From positions 248,001 to 312,000 of the forward strand of contig NZ_LN831303.1 of NCBI RefSeq assembly GCF_001488575.1: a DNA stretch of 64,000 nucleotides. Direction: 5' to 3'. The notes beneath the pieces were generated by a model. The model was not told where the DNA came from. It ran no database searches and saw only the letters and a program-made list of their open reading frames with translations. Source of the DNA: Halobacterium hubeiense. GTDB taxonomy: Archaea > Halobacteriota > Halobacteria > Halobacteriales > Halobacteriaceae. The position numbers and the translations under genes were made by a program. Below are positions 24,959 to 34,677 of the stretch, piece after piece; the first letter of the stretch is position 1; each line of letters begins with the position of its first letter.

Positions 24959-25228
24959 ATGCCCGAAGAAACGATTTTCCGCGTCTCATCGCGACGCACG
25001 CAGGACGATATCGCCGACTCACTCCGCACGCTTGCGGAGAAACTTGAAACGGGTGAAGACGTTACGTTGTCAACTGATGACGAGTCAACGACGGTGACCG
25101 TGCCGGACGAACCCCGATTCGAGGTCGAAGTCGAGCAGGAAATTCCGTCGTCTGGCGGCCAAACGGAAACCAGCATCGAGGTGGAAGTTGAGTGGAAGGA
25201 AGGAGCCGACTCGTTCACCATCGAGTGA
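24959..25228 (+). CDS. amphi-Trp domain protein
   Basis: An 89-aa protein with the amphi-Trp pattern: a start EETIFRVSSRRTQDDIADSL, an amphipathic helix, an acidic middle and the final WKEGADSFTIE. Family function is unknown; it is widespread in haloarchaea. The ATG at 24959 is close to an AT-rich stretch at 24918-24935, fitting a nearly leaderless mRNA. Confidence 0.8.
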   Translation: MPEETIFRVSSRRTQDDIADSLRTLAEKLETGEDVTLSTDDESTTVTVPDEPRFEVEVEQEIPSSGGQTETSIEVEVEWKEGADSFTIE

Positions 25229-25354
25229 GCGTCTGTTTCGTTCATCCTCGAGGTGACGGCGGCCACCAGCTAGCTGGAATTTGATAATATCGAACTCACC
25301 GGGATAGAAGAACACATCGTACACCTTTTGCCTCAGTCCGACGAACGTAGTCGT

Positions 25355-25525
25355 ATGGGTTTCGGTAGCTACGACGAGTCCGAACAACAAGACCAGAACG
25401 TCGAGGCGGACGAGGACAAGGGAGTCAACGTCCACGAGAACGACCACGAGGGCGACGTTCACTTCGAGACGGACGCTTCGACGGACGACCTCGTCAACCA
25501 GCTCAAAGACATCAAAGACGACTAA
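25355..25525 (+). CDS. Small acidic haloarchaeal protein
   Basis: A 56-aa very acidic protein (MGFGSYDESEQQDQNVEADE.., ending LVNQLKDIKDD) of a type common in haloarchaeal chromosomes. It has a GFGSYDESEQ start and a short C-terminal helix. Function unknown. ATG 25355 is preferred over an upstream start that would add unlike residues. Confidence 0.7.
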   Translation: MGFGSYDESEQQDQNVEADEDKGVNVHENDHEGDVHFETDASTDDLVNQLKDIKDD

Positions 25526-25613
25526 CGGGCAGAACTCCGGGAGACACGTACTAGAATCCCGTACCCGTTCCGGGAACACAATTCATTTTCCGAGGGCGTA
25601 CGTACTGTCCAAG

Positions 25614-25817
25614 GTGCCTCTAGATGACGTGCTTCGTGAGCGTGTCGTCTTCTTCGGTGGGAAAGCGACCGGCGTCGAGTGCCCGGACTGCGAGTTCCGA
25701 AGCCGAGACACCGACTTGTCCCCGCACAACGTTCGGGACGTGACGTGTCCGGACTGTGGGACGACAATTCTCACTGAATCTCAGATGTCGGACCTCCGGC
25801 AGTCAGGGAAACTCTAA
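25614..25817 (+). CDS. Small zinc-ribbon protein
   Basis: A 67-aa protein starting at GTG 25614. Its only clear feature is one zinc ribbon, CPDCEF at about 23-28 and CPDCGT at about 45-50. It is one of the small zinc proteins typical of haloarchaea; nucleic-acid or protein binding is assumed. Last of the conserved block 21-26 kb. Confidence 0.65.
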   Translation: MPLDDVLRERVVFFGGKATGVECPDCEFRSRDTDLSPHNVRDVTCPDCGTTILTESQMSDLRQSGKL

Positions 25818-26639
25818 GAAACCGTCGACGGGCGCTCTTCGCTGTATTTGGTAGGTATCGAACCGAGTGTTCGCGTGGATACGTTTCTGCTCGTGTTTTG
25901 GCATACATCGTGAAGCTACTGGCTAGCTTCGATGGTAGCTAGTCTAGCTCATTTACTGAAAATACAGAGTTTCGGTGCAGTGAGGAGCTGCTAGTAGAAG
26001 TTTGATGTGGAGTAGCCAAACTCACAGAGGGATTTTTCAAGGAGCGGCGTTCCATATACCGTAACTACTAGTAGACTCACAGAAAACGATACCACCCGTA
26101 TCACCGGCGCTTATTGGAGAAATACCGAAGATATAGTGCGCGGAAGGTTATTTTCTGGTGCGCTTTCTCTTCACCAGTGTGTCCGGTGCAATAGCCGCTT
26201 AATAGGGCTACAAGTTGAATACGACAGCGATTAGATTCGCTCTGTCTGGTTACTTACTGTCCTCTGTTTCTGGTGGTAATTGTAGGTAGTCGGTGAGCGT
26301 CAAATCAGTAGAAGCCTCTCTTAGCCAGTCGTCGTCAGGTGGCCCATCTTCCAGTGATTCTTCCAGTTTGTCCCTCAACGATTTCCTTGAGTCAACAACC
26401 CTATTCGCAGTTGGTTAAGACGATATTGACTGAGCCAACCTAAGCTACCCGCAACTGCCGGACCGTGTGAACACTAGGACGCTCGCAACCCAACTCCTCA
26501 GAGAATCCGCGCCAAACCACGTAAGCCCCAGAATCTTTCCGAATACCCGTTCACACGGGATTCTCGATCTCGTGTGTATATCTCGAAAATCAGTTCTCTC
26601 GGCGTCAAGCCTGAGGAGCGAGTTCAATACCCTACACCT
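25818..26639. other. 820-bp repeat-containing intergenic region
   Basis: No gene is supported. It contains a GTAACTACTAGTAG word (about 26059-26072) preceded by GGAGCGGCGTTCCA, both shared with 20930-20960, and the third, shortened copy of the dispersed repeat at 26410-26605, which begins inside the right arm GTTGGTTAAGAC of the TTAACCAACA element. Confidence 0.55.
26410..26605 (+). repeat. Dispersed repeat, copy 3, truncated
   Basis: This copy starts at GTTGGTTAAGAC (26410-26421), the right arm of the inverted element, and follows copies 1 and 2 through AACTGCCGGACC, GTTCACACGGGATTC and CGATCTCGTGTGTAT. The left arm and everything before it is missing. Confidence 0.65.
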
Positions 26640-27302
26640 TCAACTACCAGTGATAGCCACTCCACTTACCGAATCAATCTCTGTCTCATTCACTATTAAC
26701 GACTCACGTCCATCATTTGCTAAATCGTCAATATCCGTCGTCGCAAGCTCGGTGCTCCCAGATGTTCTCTTCGCTAAATCGTGGGCATCAACACAAACCC
26801 AGTAGTCCTCTTCTTTATCCTCTCGAATATCTTTGAGAGCATCGTGTAAGTCTGGATAATCCTCTTCTCGGTTCCACTGGACAACCAATCTATCAAATTC
26901 CTTTTTACGGTCGCTCACATGGGACTCCATCCCACGAGCGAAGTCTCGAAGTTCCTCGACTACGTCACGTGCGTTAGCAAATTGCTTCCCCTCGTAGTAC
27001 GCCTTTAGATACTCTGCGGCTCCACTATCCTTTCTATCAAGGTGGCGACGAACATCCCTCAATTCCATGGGGCCTATCTCTGAATCGTAGTTCTGGTCGA
27101 TATATCTAGCGTGTTTCAGGACGGCACTCCGGTGTTGTTTGATTTTCTCTTTCCGTTTTGCCTCGTATATTGAGTCAATATGTTCAGTAAGGTAGAAATC
27201 CTTCCCTCCATTGAGATAGGTTCTGCATTTCTGATGATGGAGGTCAACAGGAAAACAAAAACCTAGAACAATTCCCTTATCAAGAAAAGCATTATCCGAC
27301 AT
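26640..27302 (-). CDS. PIN-like nuclease domain protein
   Basis: A 220-aa protein with the pattern of a PIN domain: AFLDKGIVLGFCFP at the start (D8), a helix with acidic residues (TEHIDSIYEAKRKEK, 39-53), a long helical insert, then DYWVCVDAHDL (D172) and LATTDIDDLANDGR (D190, D192). PIN domains cleave RNA using three or four acidic residues. It is the second gene of a pair; its ATG lies 2 bases past the stop of the upstream gene, so they form one unit, perhaps a toxin or effector with its partner. AT-rich. Family match is by motif only. Confidence 0.55.
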   Translation of the reverse strand: MSDNAFLDKGIVLGFCFPVDLHHQKCRTYLNGGKDFYLTEHIDSIYEAKRKEKIKQHRSAVLKHARYIDQNYDSEIGPMELRDVRRHLDRKDSGAAEYLKAYYEGKQFANARDVVEELRDFARGMESHVSDRKKEFDRLVVQWNREEDYPDLHDALKDIREDKEEDYWVCVDAHDLAKRTSGSTELATTDIDDLANDGRESLIVNETEIDSVSGVAITGS

Positions 27303-27304
27303 TG

Positions 27305-28231
27305 TTATTGGTGGGATTCAGTCAAGATAACTTGGTCGTAACTGTCTGAGAGTTCGTAAAATATCTCGCTTGTCGGGCGCTCTTCGATCAATCCTTCACG
27401 AACAGATTCTAGCCTTGTATCTAACTCTTCGATGTGTTTTGGCTTCTCCTCTAGCCAAGACTCTAAGCGTCTTTCTGGGATATTCTGTCGATAGAGGAAC
27501 CGAAGAGTGATCTGACTTAGCTTCTCGATGAAAAACTCCAAGAATGCTAATTGTCTCCCAGGGTGCGCATTCTCTTCAACGAGCATCCGCATCGTATCTT
27601 CCCACGTCAAGAAGTAGTGATAGACTTCCTCATACTCCTCCTCAGGATACGTACGGAACATCTCATTTAGCAGTTCTTCGGTTTGTGAGAGTTCGGAGGA
27701 GAAGTGGTCTAACGATTTCAGTCCTTCCTCATGAGCCTGCGATTCAGCAGAGAGATGCCATCTAAGGTCGCTATATGTTCTGATGAACTCATCGTGAGCG
27801 TATTCACGATACTGGAGTTGCTCTAGCTGCTTCCGGTTTTTCGTGCCATGCTCCTGAACAACAGAATTTGCAGTTCTGAATATGGCGTTTTTCAGGTCTT
27901 CCTCAAGAGAGAAGTCAGCCTCACTAACCTGATTAGCTGGATAGTACGCCTGCCCTTCTTGGTGATTAGCACTAGGCGCGAAGATAACTGCGGGGTTTAT
28001 CGAGTGTTCTTCAACTACCTCGCCATATTTGTACCAGTGGCGAGGAAATCCAATATTGACGCCTTCTTTCTCTATCAGCCGGCGGTCCGTGAGACAGGAT
28101 AGTTTGAAAAACTTCGTTCGACCAGTCTCCTGATTGTCCTGTTCCCGCCGTTCCATCAAAACACGGTATACTAGATACTCAGAGGCTCCCAAATCGTACG
28201 TGTTGCCGCCTGAGCTATCTGGTTGTGTCAT
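27305..28231 (-). CDS. Partner of PIN-like gene, unknown
   Basis: A 308-aa, mostly helical protein. The N-terminal third has beta segments (TKFFKLSCLTDRRLIEKEG) and a possible winged helix; the rest is helical and acidic. ATG 28231 is chosen because a TATA-like GATATAAC lies about 35-40 bases upstream; a start at 28279 would lie before the expected transcript start. Function unknown; tight coupling to the PIN-like gene suggests that they act together. AT-rich, likely acquired. Confidence 0.55.
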   Translation of the reverse strand: MTQPDSSGGNTYDLGASEYLVYRVLMERREQDNQETGRTKFFKLSCLTDRRLIEKEGVNIGFPRHWYKYGEVVEEHSINPAVIFAPSANHQEGQAYYPANQVSEADFSLEEDLKNAIFRTANSVVQEHGTKNRKQLEQLQYREYAHDEFIRTYSDLRWHLSAESQAHEEGLKSLDHFSSELSQTEELLNEMFRTYPEEEYEEVYHYFLTWEDTMRMLVEENAHPGRQLAFLEFFIEKLSQITLRFLYRQNIPERRLESWLEEKPKHIEELDTRLESVREGLIEERPTSEIFYELSDSYDQVILTESHQ

Positions 28232-28741
28232 ACTATTTGGAGGACTTCGATTACGCGTTGTCAGGTTATATCTCGTCAAGCACTAAAGTGTATGCGAATC
28301 GGTTTAAGTTGGTTGAGGGAATTTCTTCTTAATTAGTCGTCTTTGGGGCACTATCCTAATCAGAGGCGGTGTGTAGCTATTTGTATAAGGGACAACTTCG
28401 GCTAAGTCGGGCTGAGGTGTGCGGCGTGTTTTGTATTGGTGGATTTAGCCACACCAGCCAGTGAGTAGTAGTTACAGCAGAACGCTGGTGCGGTTAAAGG
28501 ACGCCTGCCAGCGAGAGCAGTGACGTTGACACGCAGTACCGCGCCGACGATACCCATGTGAAAAACCCTTCAGGCTTGAACTCCTCCTAATCGGCGACCG
28601 ACGCCAAAGGGTACGACATCCAATGTGAACGCAGGCGCGCATCCCCAGTATGTAGGCGAGGGGTGCATACTTCACACTCGTATAATCAGGACCCCGCACG
28701 AAGGCGAGCGAATTATTGTGGTGGTGTGGCGTCCTACGCCT
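28232..28741. other. 510-bp intergenic with TAGCCACA block
   Basis: No gene is evident. A block TTTTGTATTGGTGGATTTAG followed by CCACACC (28429-28455) matches the first half of the intergenic modules at 20257 and 30065, but no TTAACCAACA arms follow. The rest is moderately GC-rich without a supported reading frame. Confidence 0.45.
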
Positions 28742-29359
28742 TCATTCAGAGGTAGTCTCTGGTAGTTGTCCAATGTATTTGTGGGCAGAATACCACGCCA
28801 CTAGGATAACCGCGGTCCACAGAGCTATACCGGTAATCAATGTGATCCTCCCTGGCCAAGTTCCGAATTCCGGAGGCCAGAATCGGAGAGAGATTATGGC
28901 GAGAGCGATGTACGCGGCGGCTGCTACAGTTATCAAGGCATAGGTTGGGACGCGGTACAAAGATCGATCTATCAAGCCATTTCCGACACCGAAGAACCCG
29001 CCGTATTCGTGTTCCCAGTTAAATTTGCTATTTACTGTTTTGAGGTCTTCCTCGATTGCATAGAGATGCCGTGCGAGCGCTCCGATTTGGCGATATGTTC
29101 GGGCAGATTCGATATAGAGCAAACCCAGAATAAATGGTGTGACTGCAATCACCGCGTGATTTCCCGATAGAAGCCCGTATCCAATAATTGCACCAATAAC
29201 AGTTACGCCCCCGGTTAGCCGCTTTTGCTGTAGCTCAATACGTAAATGGGTCTCTTCACGGAGAACCATGTACTTCTCTTTTAGCAACTCGAGACTCTCG
29301 CCGTCTAAATTCGTCGAAGAGTCGGGACGAGTCCCGTCCTCCTCATCCGATTCGCCCAT
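28742..29359 (-). CDS. Membrane protein, four helices
   Basis: A 205-aa protein. An acidic N-terminal segment (MGESDEEDGTRPDSS) and a charged helix (LLKEKYMVLREETHLRIELQ) precede four hydrophobic helices (about residues 52-70, 75-92, 135-155 and 165-190). This resembles haloarchaeal membrane proteins near defence genes, but the family is not certain. ATG 29359 is chosen because a TATA-like TTCTATAAG lies about 26-34 bases upstream; a longer start at 29407 is possible. Confidence 0.55.
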   Translation of the reverse strand: MGESDEEDGTRPDSSTNLDGESLELLKEKYMVLREETHLRIELQQKRLTGGVTVIGAIIGYGLLSGNHAVIAVTPFILGLLYIESARTYRQIGALARHLYAIEEDLKTVNSKFNWEHEYGGFFGVGNGLIDRSLYRVPTYALITVAAAAYIALAIISLRFWPPEFGTWPGRITLITGIALWTAVILVAWYSAHKYIGQLPETTSE

Positions 29360-29492
29360 ATCGTGATGCATCAACTGAAAACTTATAGAATCAACTCCTA
29401 TAACCATCTATTTCAATACTATACTTGAGTAACGAGACGCCACCGACATGGGTTTGTCGCGCTCATACACACGAGCGGGTTTACCTAGGTAT

Positions 29493-29996
29493 TCAGTCTT
29501 CTAAATCGTGTACGGCGTCAAATCCGTGAAGGAGTACTGGATGTGCCCATCTAATTAACGGGTCGTCTTGTGTAGCGGTCCCACCTAAGACTGCTTTTGT
29601 GCTATCATTCGGAGACCAGATGTGGTAGTGCTTCCACTTTGTGTCACTATGCTTCCAAAGCAGAGTTTGGTTCCGGAATAGGACCTCTGCTCCACTCTGG
29701 AACGGAAGTAGGACTCCAGGAGCTGTATCCCCTGGTTGAAATTCATAGTCTGGTTCGTGATTTTCGGGGGAAAACCCGCCACAGATATCTTCTTTACCCC
29801 CGGTAAATACCTCGCCAACAAGCTCCACACCAGAAGGTAGTTCAAAGGGCTCATCACCACTCACAACGCCGATGACTTCGTCACACTGGCCGCAATATAA
29901 TGTTCTCGAATCAGAACTATCGTAAACCTGTTTAATATCCGTGCCACATTCCGGGCACTGACTGGGAACCTTGTACCTCGGGTTAGAATCTTCCAT
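29493..29996 (-). CDS. Zinc-ribbon protein, unknown
   Basis: A 167-aa protein. The N-terminus carries a zinc ribbon CPECGTD (14-20) with CGQC (35-38). The rest is a beta-rich domain with a SGAEVLFRNQTLLWKHSDTKWKHYHIW core. It could bind nucleic acid or a partner; no enzyme motif is visible. AT-rich. Upstream of its start lies the conserved intergenic module at 30065-30176. Confidence 0.55.
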   Translation of the reverse strand: MEDSNPRYKVPSQCPECGTDIKQVYDSSDSRTLYCGQCDEVIGVVSGDEPFELPSGVELVGEVFTGGKEDICGGFSPENHEPDYEFQPGDTAPGVLLPFQSGAEVLFRNQTLLWKHSDTKWKHYHIWSPNDSTKAVLGGTATQDDPLIRWAHPVLLHGFDAVHDLED

Positions 29997-30064
29997 ACAA
30001 TTCAGTAATATATTCCAAATGTAAATATTCTATCTCGGCTGCGCTGTGCGGAACTATGGGTAGT

Positions 30065-30176
30065 ATTTTGGATTGGTAGCTTTGGCCACACGAATCGTGT
30101 TCTGCGCGTAGGGGGAGGATTTGGTGGTTGTGTTAACCAACAGAATGTCGCCATGAACTACGAGTGTTGGTTAACA
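30065..30176. repeat. Intergenic module: TAGCCACA-like block plus TTAACCAACA copy 5
   Basis: GTATTTTGGATTGG TAGCTTTGGCCACACG and CGTGTTCTG are shared with the 20257 module; they are followed by TGTTAACCAACA (30131-30142) and TGTTGGTTAACA (30165-30176), a perfect 12-bp inverted repeat with a 22-base spacer. Confidence 0.65.
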
Positions 30177-30262
30177 GATGAGGCGCCCGGCCAACAACTG
30201 TTATCGGAATACGTCCGTGCGGTACTCGCCGGACTACGCGAGTTCTGCGACAGCATGAGACG

Positions 30263-31567
30263 CTATGTGTCTTCGTATTCTTTGAGTGTGACTTGGGAGG
30301 CGTCGAGGCCGGCTTTCCGGGGGTCTTGCGAGGAGAACTTCCTCGACAAAGCAATCCGGGCTTCGTAGCTGAGGACTGCGATTGTGGGGATGGAGAACGC
30401 GAGAAGTGGGGTGAGCTGTGTTTGGAGAATTAACTCGCCAGCAGCGTATGCGAAGAGGATGAACGCGGGTGGCCAGAGTGCGGGGAGCGTGCGGTAGCCG
30501 TGGTTGATGCGGTCACGGACGGGCTGGTAGAAGAGCCAGTCAAGAGCGGTAAGCCACCCAGCGAGCACAGCCACCAACAACACACAGCCGATGGCGATGT
30601 TCAATACTAAGCTATAGTTGACAGTCGAACTCACCCAGGCTGGGTCGGGAACATCATTCCAAGTGCTGGCATTCGTGAGCGCCCAGTAGATTCCGACGAG
30701 AACACCACCGACAAGCCCGATTTTACCGCCGGGTCCACCGGCGACGACAGCCCCGAGAACCCCACAGAGAAGACAGGACGCGATTAGTATCCCTGTAAAG
30801 GAGGCAAGGACACCAACAATAAACCCAAAGCCGCCGCTTGGTGCGCCTTCTTGAATCGCCACCCACGAGATCGCACACGCAACGACACTACTGCCGATAA
30901 CTGTCGCTACAGTCGTCCAGCCCGACCGCGACGTATCCTCATCCCGATCACGCTCCCACACACCATCATATGGACTACTATACACGCTAAACGCGGTTAA
31001 CGCCACATAGATACCACTCCATACGATCGTCCCGTTAACTCCCTCAAGCACCCCCACAAGATCAACACCGATGACGAGGACAATCGACACGACCAGATTT
31101 CCAACCCAGTACCAAGTAGCTTGAAACCCAGGTCCAATCTTGTCTTCGCCTTCAGGTACATCCCCGTCGGATGATGACCGGGTACTGGAAGCAGACGATG
31201 TCGACTGTGAGGAAGCGGTCGCTGCTGTGCGCCCAGCTGTGGATTGCGTGGAACCAATCGATGGTGTGCTTTGACTCGCTGCATCACCTGTAATATCGTG
31301 GGCGTGAGCGTTGTTATGGCAGGCTTCGCAGAGGGTTGTGAGATTCGAGAGTTGGTTTGTGCCACCACGTGATCGCGGGACGATATGATGAGCGTGGAGG
31401 GGGACGCCATCATCGCCAGCGTGGGGGCCACTCTCAGCGTCACAGTTCTGGCACGTCCAATTGTCGCGTTCGTAGACCGCTTGTCGACGTGCATCCCAGT
31501 CCGGAGGATACCGTCCATCGTGGGCGTCTTGAGAGTCCCAACGTGAGTTTATCCCATCCGATGCCAT
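30263..31567 (-). CDS. HNH endonuclease fused to multipass membrane domain
   Basis: A 434-aa protein. Residues 20-90 are a complete HNH nuclease: CQNC at 39-42, HAHHIVPRSRGG at 58-69, LTTLCEACHNNAH at 76-88. A Ser/Thr-rich linker follows (91-140). From 150 onward there are about eight transmembrane helices. HNH nucleases cut DNA with one metal ion; fusing one to a membrane domain would place the cutting activity at the inner membrane face, as expected of a protein that meets incoming DNA. Fusion with this many helices is unusual. An inactive membrane sensor is an alternative. Confidence 0.7.
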   Translation of the reverse strand: MASDGINSRWDSQDAHDGRYPPDWDARRQAVYERDNWTCQNCDAESGPHAGDDGVPLHAHHIVPRSRGGTNQLSNLTTLCEACHNNAHAHDITGDAASQSTPSIGSTQSTAGRTAATASSQSTSSASSTRSSSDGDVPEGEDKIGPGFQATWYWVGNLVVSIVLVIGVDLVGVLEGVNGTIVWSGIYVALTAFSVYSSPYDGVWERDRDEDTSRSGWTTVATVIGSSVVACAISWVAIQEGAPSGGFGFIVGVLASFTGILIASCLLCGVLGAVVAGGPGGKIGLVGGVLVGIYWALTNASTWNDVPDPAWVSSTVNYSLVLNIAIGCVLLVAVLAGWLTALDWLFYQPVRDRINHGYRTLPALWPPAFILFAYAAGELILQTQLTPLLAFSIPTIAVLSYEARIALSRKFSSQDPRKAGLDASQVTLKEYEDT

Positions 31568-31629
31568 CTGCTTATTATCGGACTTAACGAGGTAGAATAC
31601 TTACCAGTTACCACTCAAGCGTAAGCTAA

Positions 31630-32988
<1,359 letters not shown>

Positions 32989-33188
32989 TTTCCGCGCTGT
33001 ACCACTATGAACTGTCTCCACCGGAGCCCTTCCCGGGACCGATACGCCTTGACGACAGCAAGGAGAGGGGTTTTGGGATTGATGGAGGATAGATGTGTAG
33101 ACGTGCGGTCGATGAGCAGGTGCAAGCTGTGGTGGTTTCGCATCGGTCGCGTGGCAAGATTGAATACCCGACATGGTGTGCGGCCACT

Positions 33189-34130
33189 ATGTCCGAGACC
33201 GAGCCGTTGGAACGACTCTGTGTCCATGAGAGTATCGACGAGAAGGTCCCTATCGACTCGTTTATCGATGCGCTAAACGACCTCCCGGTTCCTGTGGAAG
33301 TGATTGGCGATGACGATCCAGAGCTCGACGAGACGGATGCTGTCGCTTCTTACCGTCCTCGGGAGTGGTTTCCCGATGCTGGTTGGGTTCACTGTCTCCG
33401 GGCTGGGTACGATGAATTCGATACAGACGCGTACGAGAGTACTGGAACGCCGTTGACGAATAGTACGGGCATTCATGGGACGACGGTCGGCGAACTCGTG
33501 GCCAGCTACATGCTCATGTTCGCGCGTCGAATGCACGTGTATCGCGACCAGCAGAACCAACGACAGTGGTATGACCCACCGTACGAGCAGCCGTTCACTG
33601 TCGCTGGTGAAACAGTGTGTGTCGTTGGGCTCGGAACTATTGGCCGGGGAGTCGCAGAGTATGCCGACGGCATGGGGATGGACGTGATCGGTGTTCGCCG
33701 TTCGGATGAGGATGTACGCCATGTCTCAACAATTTATTCGCCGGCGGACTTGGACGAGGCCATCGACGAGGCTCGATTCGTCGTCGCGGCGGTTCCAAAA
33801 ACACCGGAGACGGAAGGAATGTTCTCGACAGCGGAGTTCGAGCAAATGCGCGACGACGCCTATTTAATCAACGTCGCGCGAGGGCCAGTCGTCGACCAGC
33901 ACGCTCTCGTCGACGCCTTGGAGGATGACGTTATCGCTGGCGCTGGATTGGACGTATTCGAAACTGAGCCGCTCCCGGAGTCGTCCCCACTGTGGGACTT
34001 TGAGGAAGTCATCATCTCTCCTCACGAGGGGTCGACGACGAACCGCTACCACCACGACCTTGCTGAGTTGGTGGAAGAAATATTCGACCAGTACCAATCA
34101 GGCAATCCCCTCCGAAATCGGGTCGCGTGA
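33189..34130 (+). CDS. D-isomer 2-hydroxyacid dehydrogenase
   Basis: A 313-aa NAD-dependent dehydrogenase. The Rossmann motif VVGLGTIGRGVAE is near 140-152, the RGP motif (INVARGPVVDQHALVDAL) near 235, and the C-terminal catalytic His region SPHEGSTTNR near 280. Family members reduce 2-keto acids or oxidise D-hydroxy acids, such as 3-phosphoglycerate or glyoxylate. The substrate cannot be told from sequence. ATG 33189 is chosen because upstream residues do not look like this family. It runs opposite to the minus-strand genes that follow. Confidence 0.85.
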   Translation: MSETEPLERLCVHESIDEKVPIDSFIDALNDLPVPVEVIGDDDPELDETDAVASYRPREWFPDAGWVHCLRAGYDEFDTDAYESTGTPLTNSTGIHGTTVGELVASYMLMFARRMHVYRDQQNQRQWYDPPYEQPFTVAGETVCVVGLGTIGRGVAEYADGMGMDVIGVRRSDEDVRHVSTIYSPADLDEAIDEARFVVAAVPKTPETEGMFSTAEFEQMRDDAYLINVARGPVVDQHALVDALEDDVIAGAGLDVFETEPLPESSPLWDFEEVIISPHEGSTTNRYHHDLAELVEEIFDQYQSGNPLRNRVA

Positions 34131-34190
34131 GAACTTCCCTCGCCCCGAAGGGTGGGACTTTCTCCTCGATTCTCTGTAAGGGTGTTCTGA

Positions 34191-34634
34191 TTACCTGCTT
34201 GCTAGAACAACGGGGCACGAGGCGTTCAGCAATACGCTCTGTGCTGTGCTCCCGAAGATGACTTTCCCGACGGGTGATTTTCCTTTCCCGCCGATTACGA
34301 GATACCGAGGGTCGGTTCGGTCGACTTCTGCGAGGATTTTGTCTGTCGGGTCGCCGATGCGTCCCTGCGTTTCGACCCGGTCGGAGTCGTACTCGTCGAG
34401 GGATTCGTGGACGGCCTGCCGGGCGATTTCGGCCGCGCTTTGCTCTTCACGGCTGATGGTGAAGCTCTCGGACGCCGGCGTTCCCTCGAGTGCTGCTTTG
34501 TGTTCGTTGAAATCCTCTTTTGGGATGACGTGGAGGACACGCAGCTGCTCGTCGTACGCTGTCGCGAGCTCGTACCCGAGTTCGAGGATTTCGTTCGATT
34601 CCAGTTCTTGGCCGACCGCTGTGAGTATCGTCAT
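34191..34634 (-). CDS. Universal stress protein UspA family
   Basis: A 147-aa UspA domain protein. MTILTAVGQELESNEILELGYELA opens it. The ATP-binding end pattern VIGGKGKSPVGKVIFGSTAQSVLLNASCPVVL (G-2x-G-9x-G-S/T) shows an ATP-binding type. Short leader; codirectional with the CorC-like gene upstream (44-base gap). Probably stress-related regulation by nucleotide binding. Confidence 0.88.
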   Translation of the reverse strand: MTILTAVGQELESNEILELGYELATAYDEQLRVLHVIPKEDFNEHKAALEGTPASESFTISREEQSAAEIARQAVHESLDEYDSDRVETQGRIGDPTDKILAEVDRTDPRYLVIGGKGKSPVGKVIFGSTAQSVLLNASCPVVLASR

Positions 34635-34677
34635 GTGTGTTCTCCGTGGATGGGTTGCTGTGGGACAATCGGCAGCG

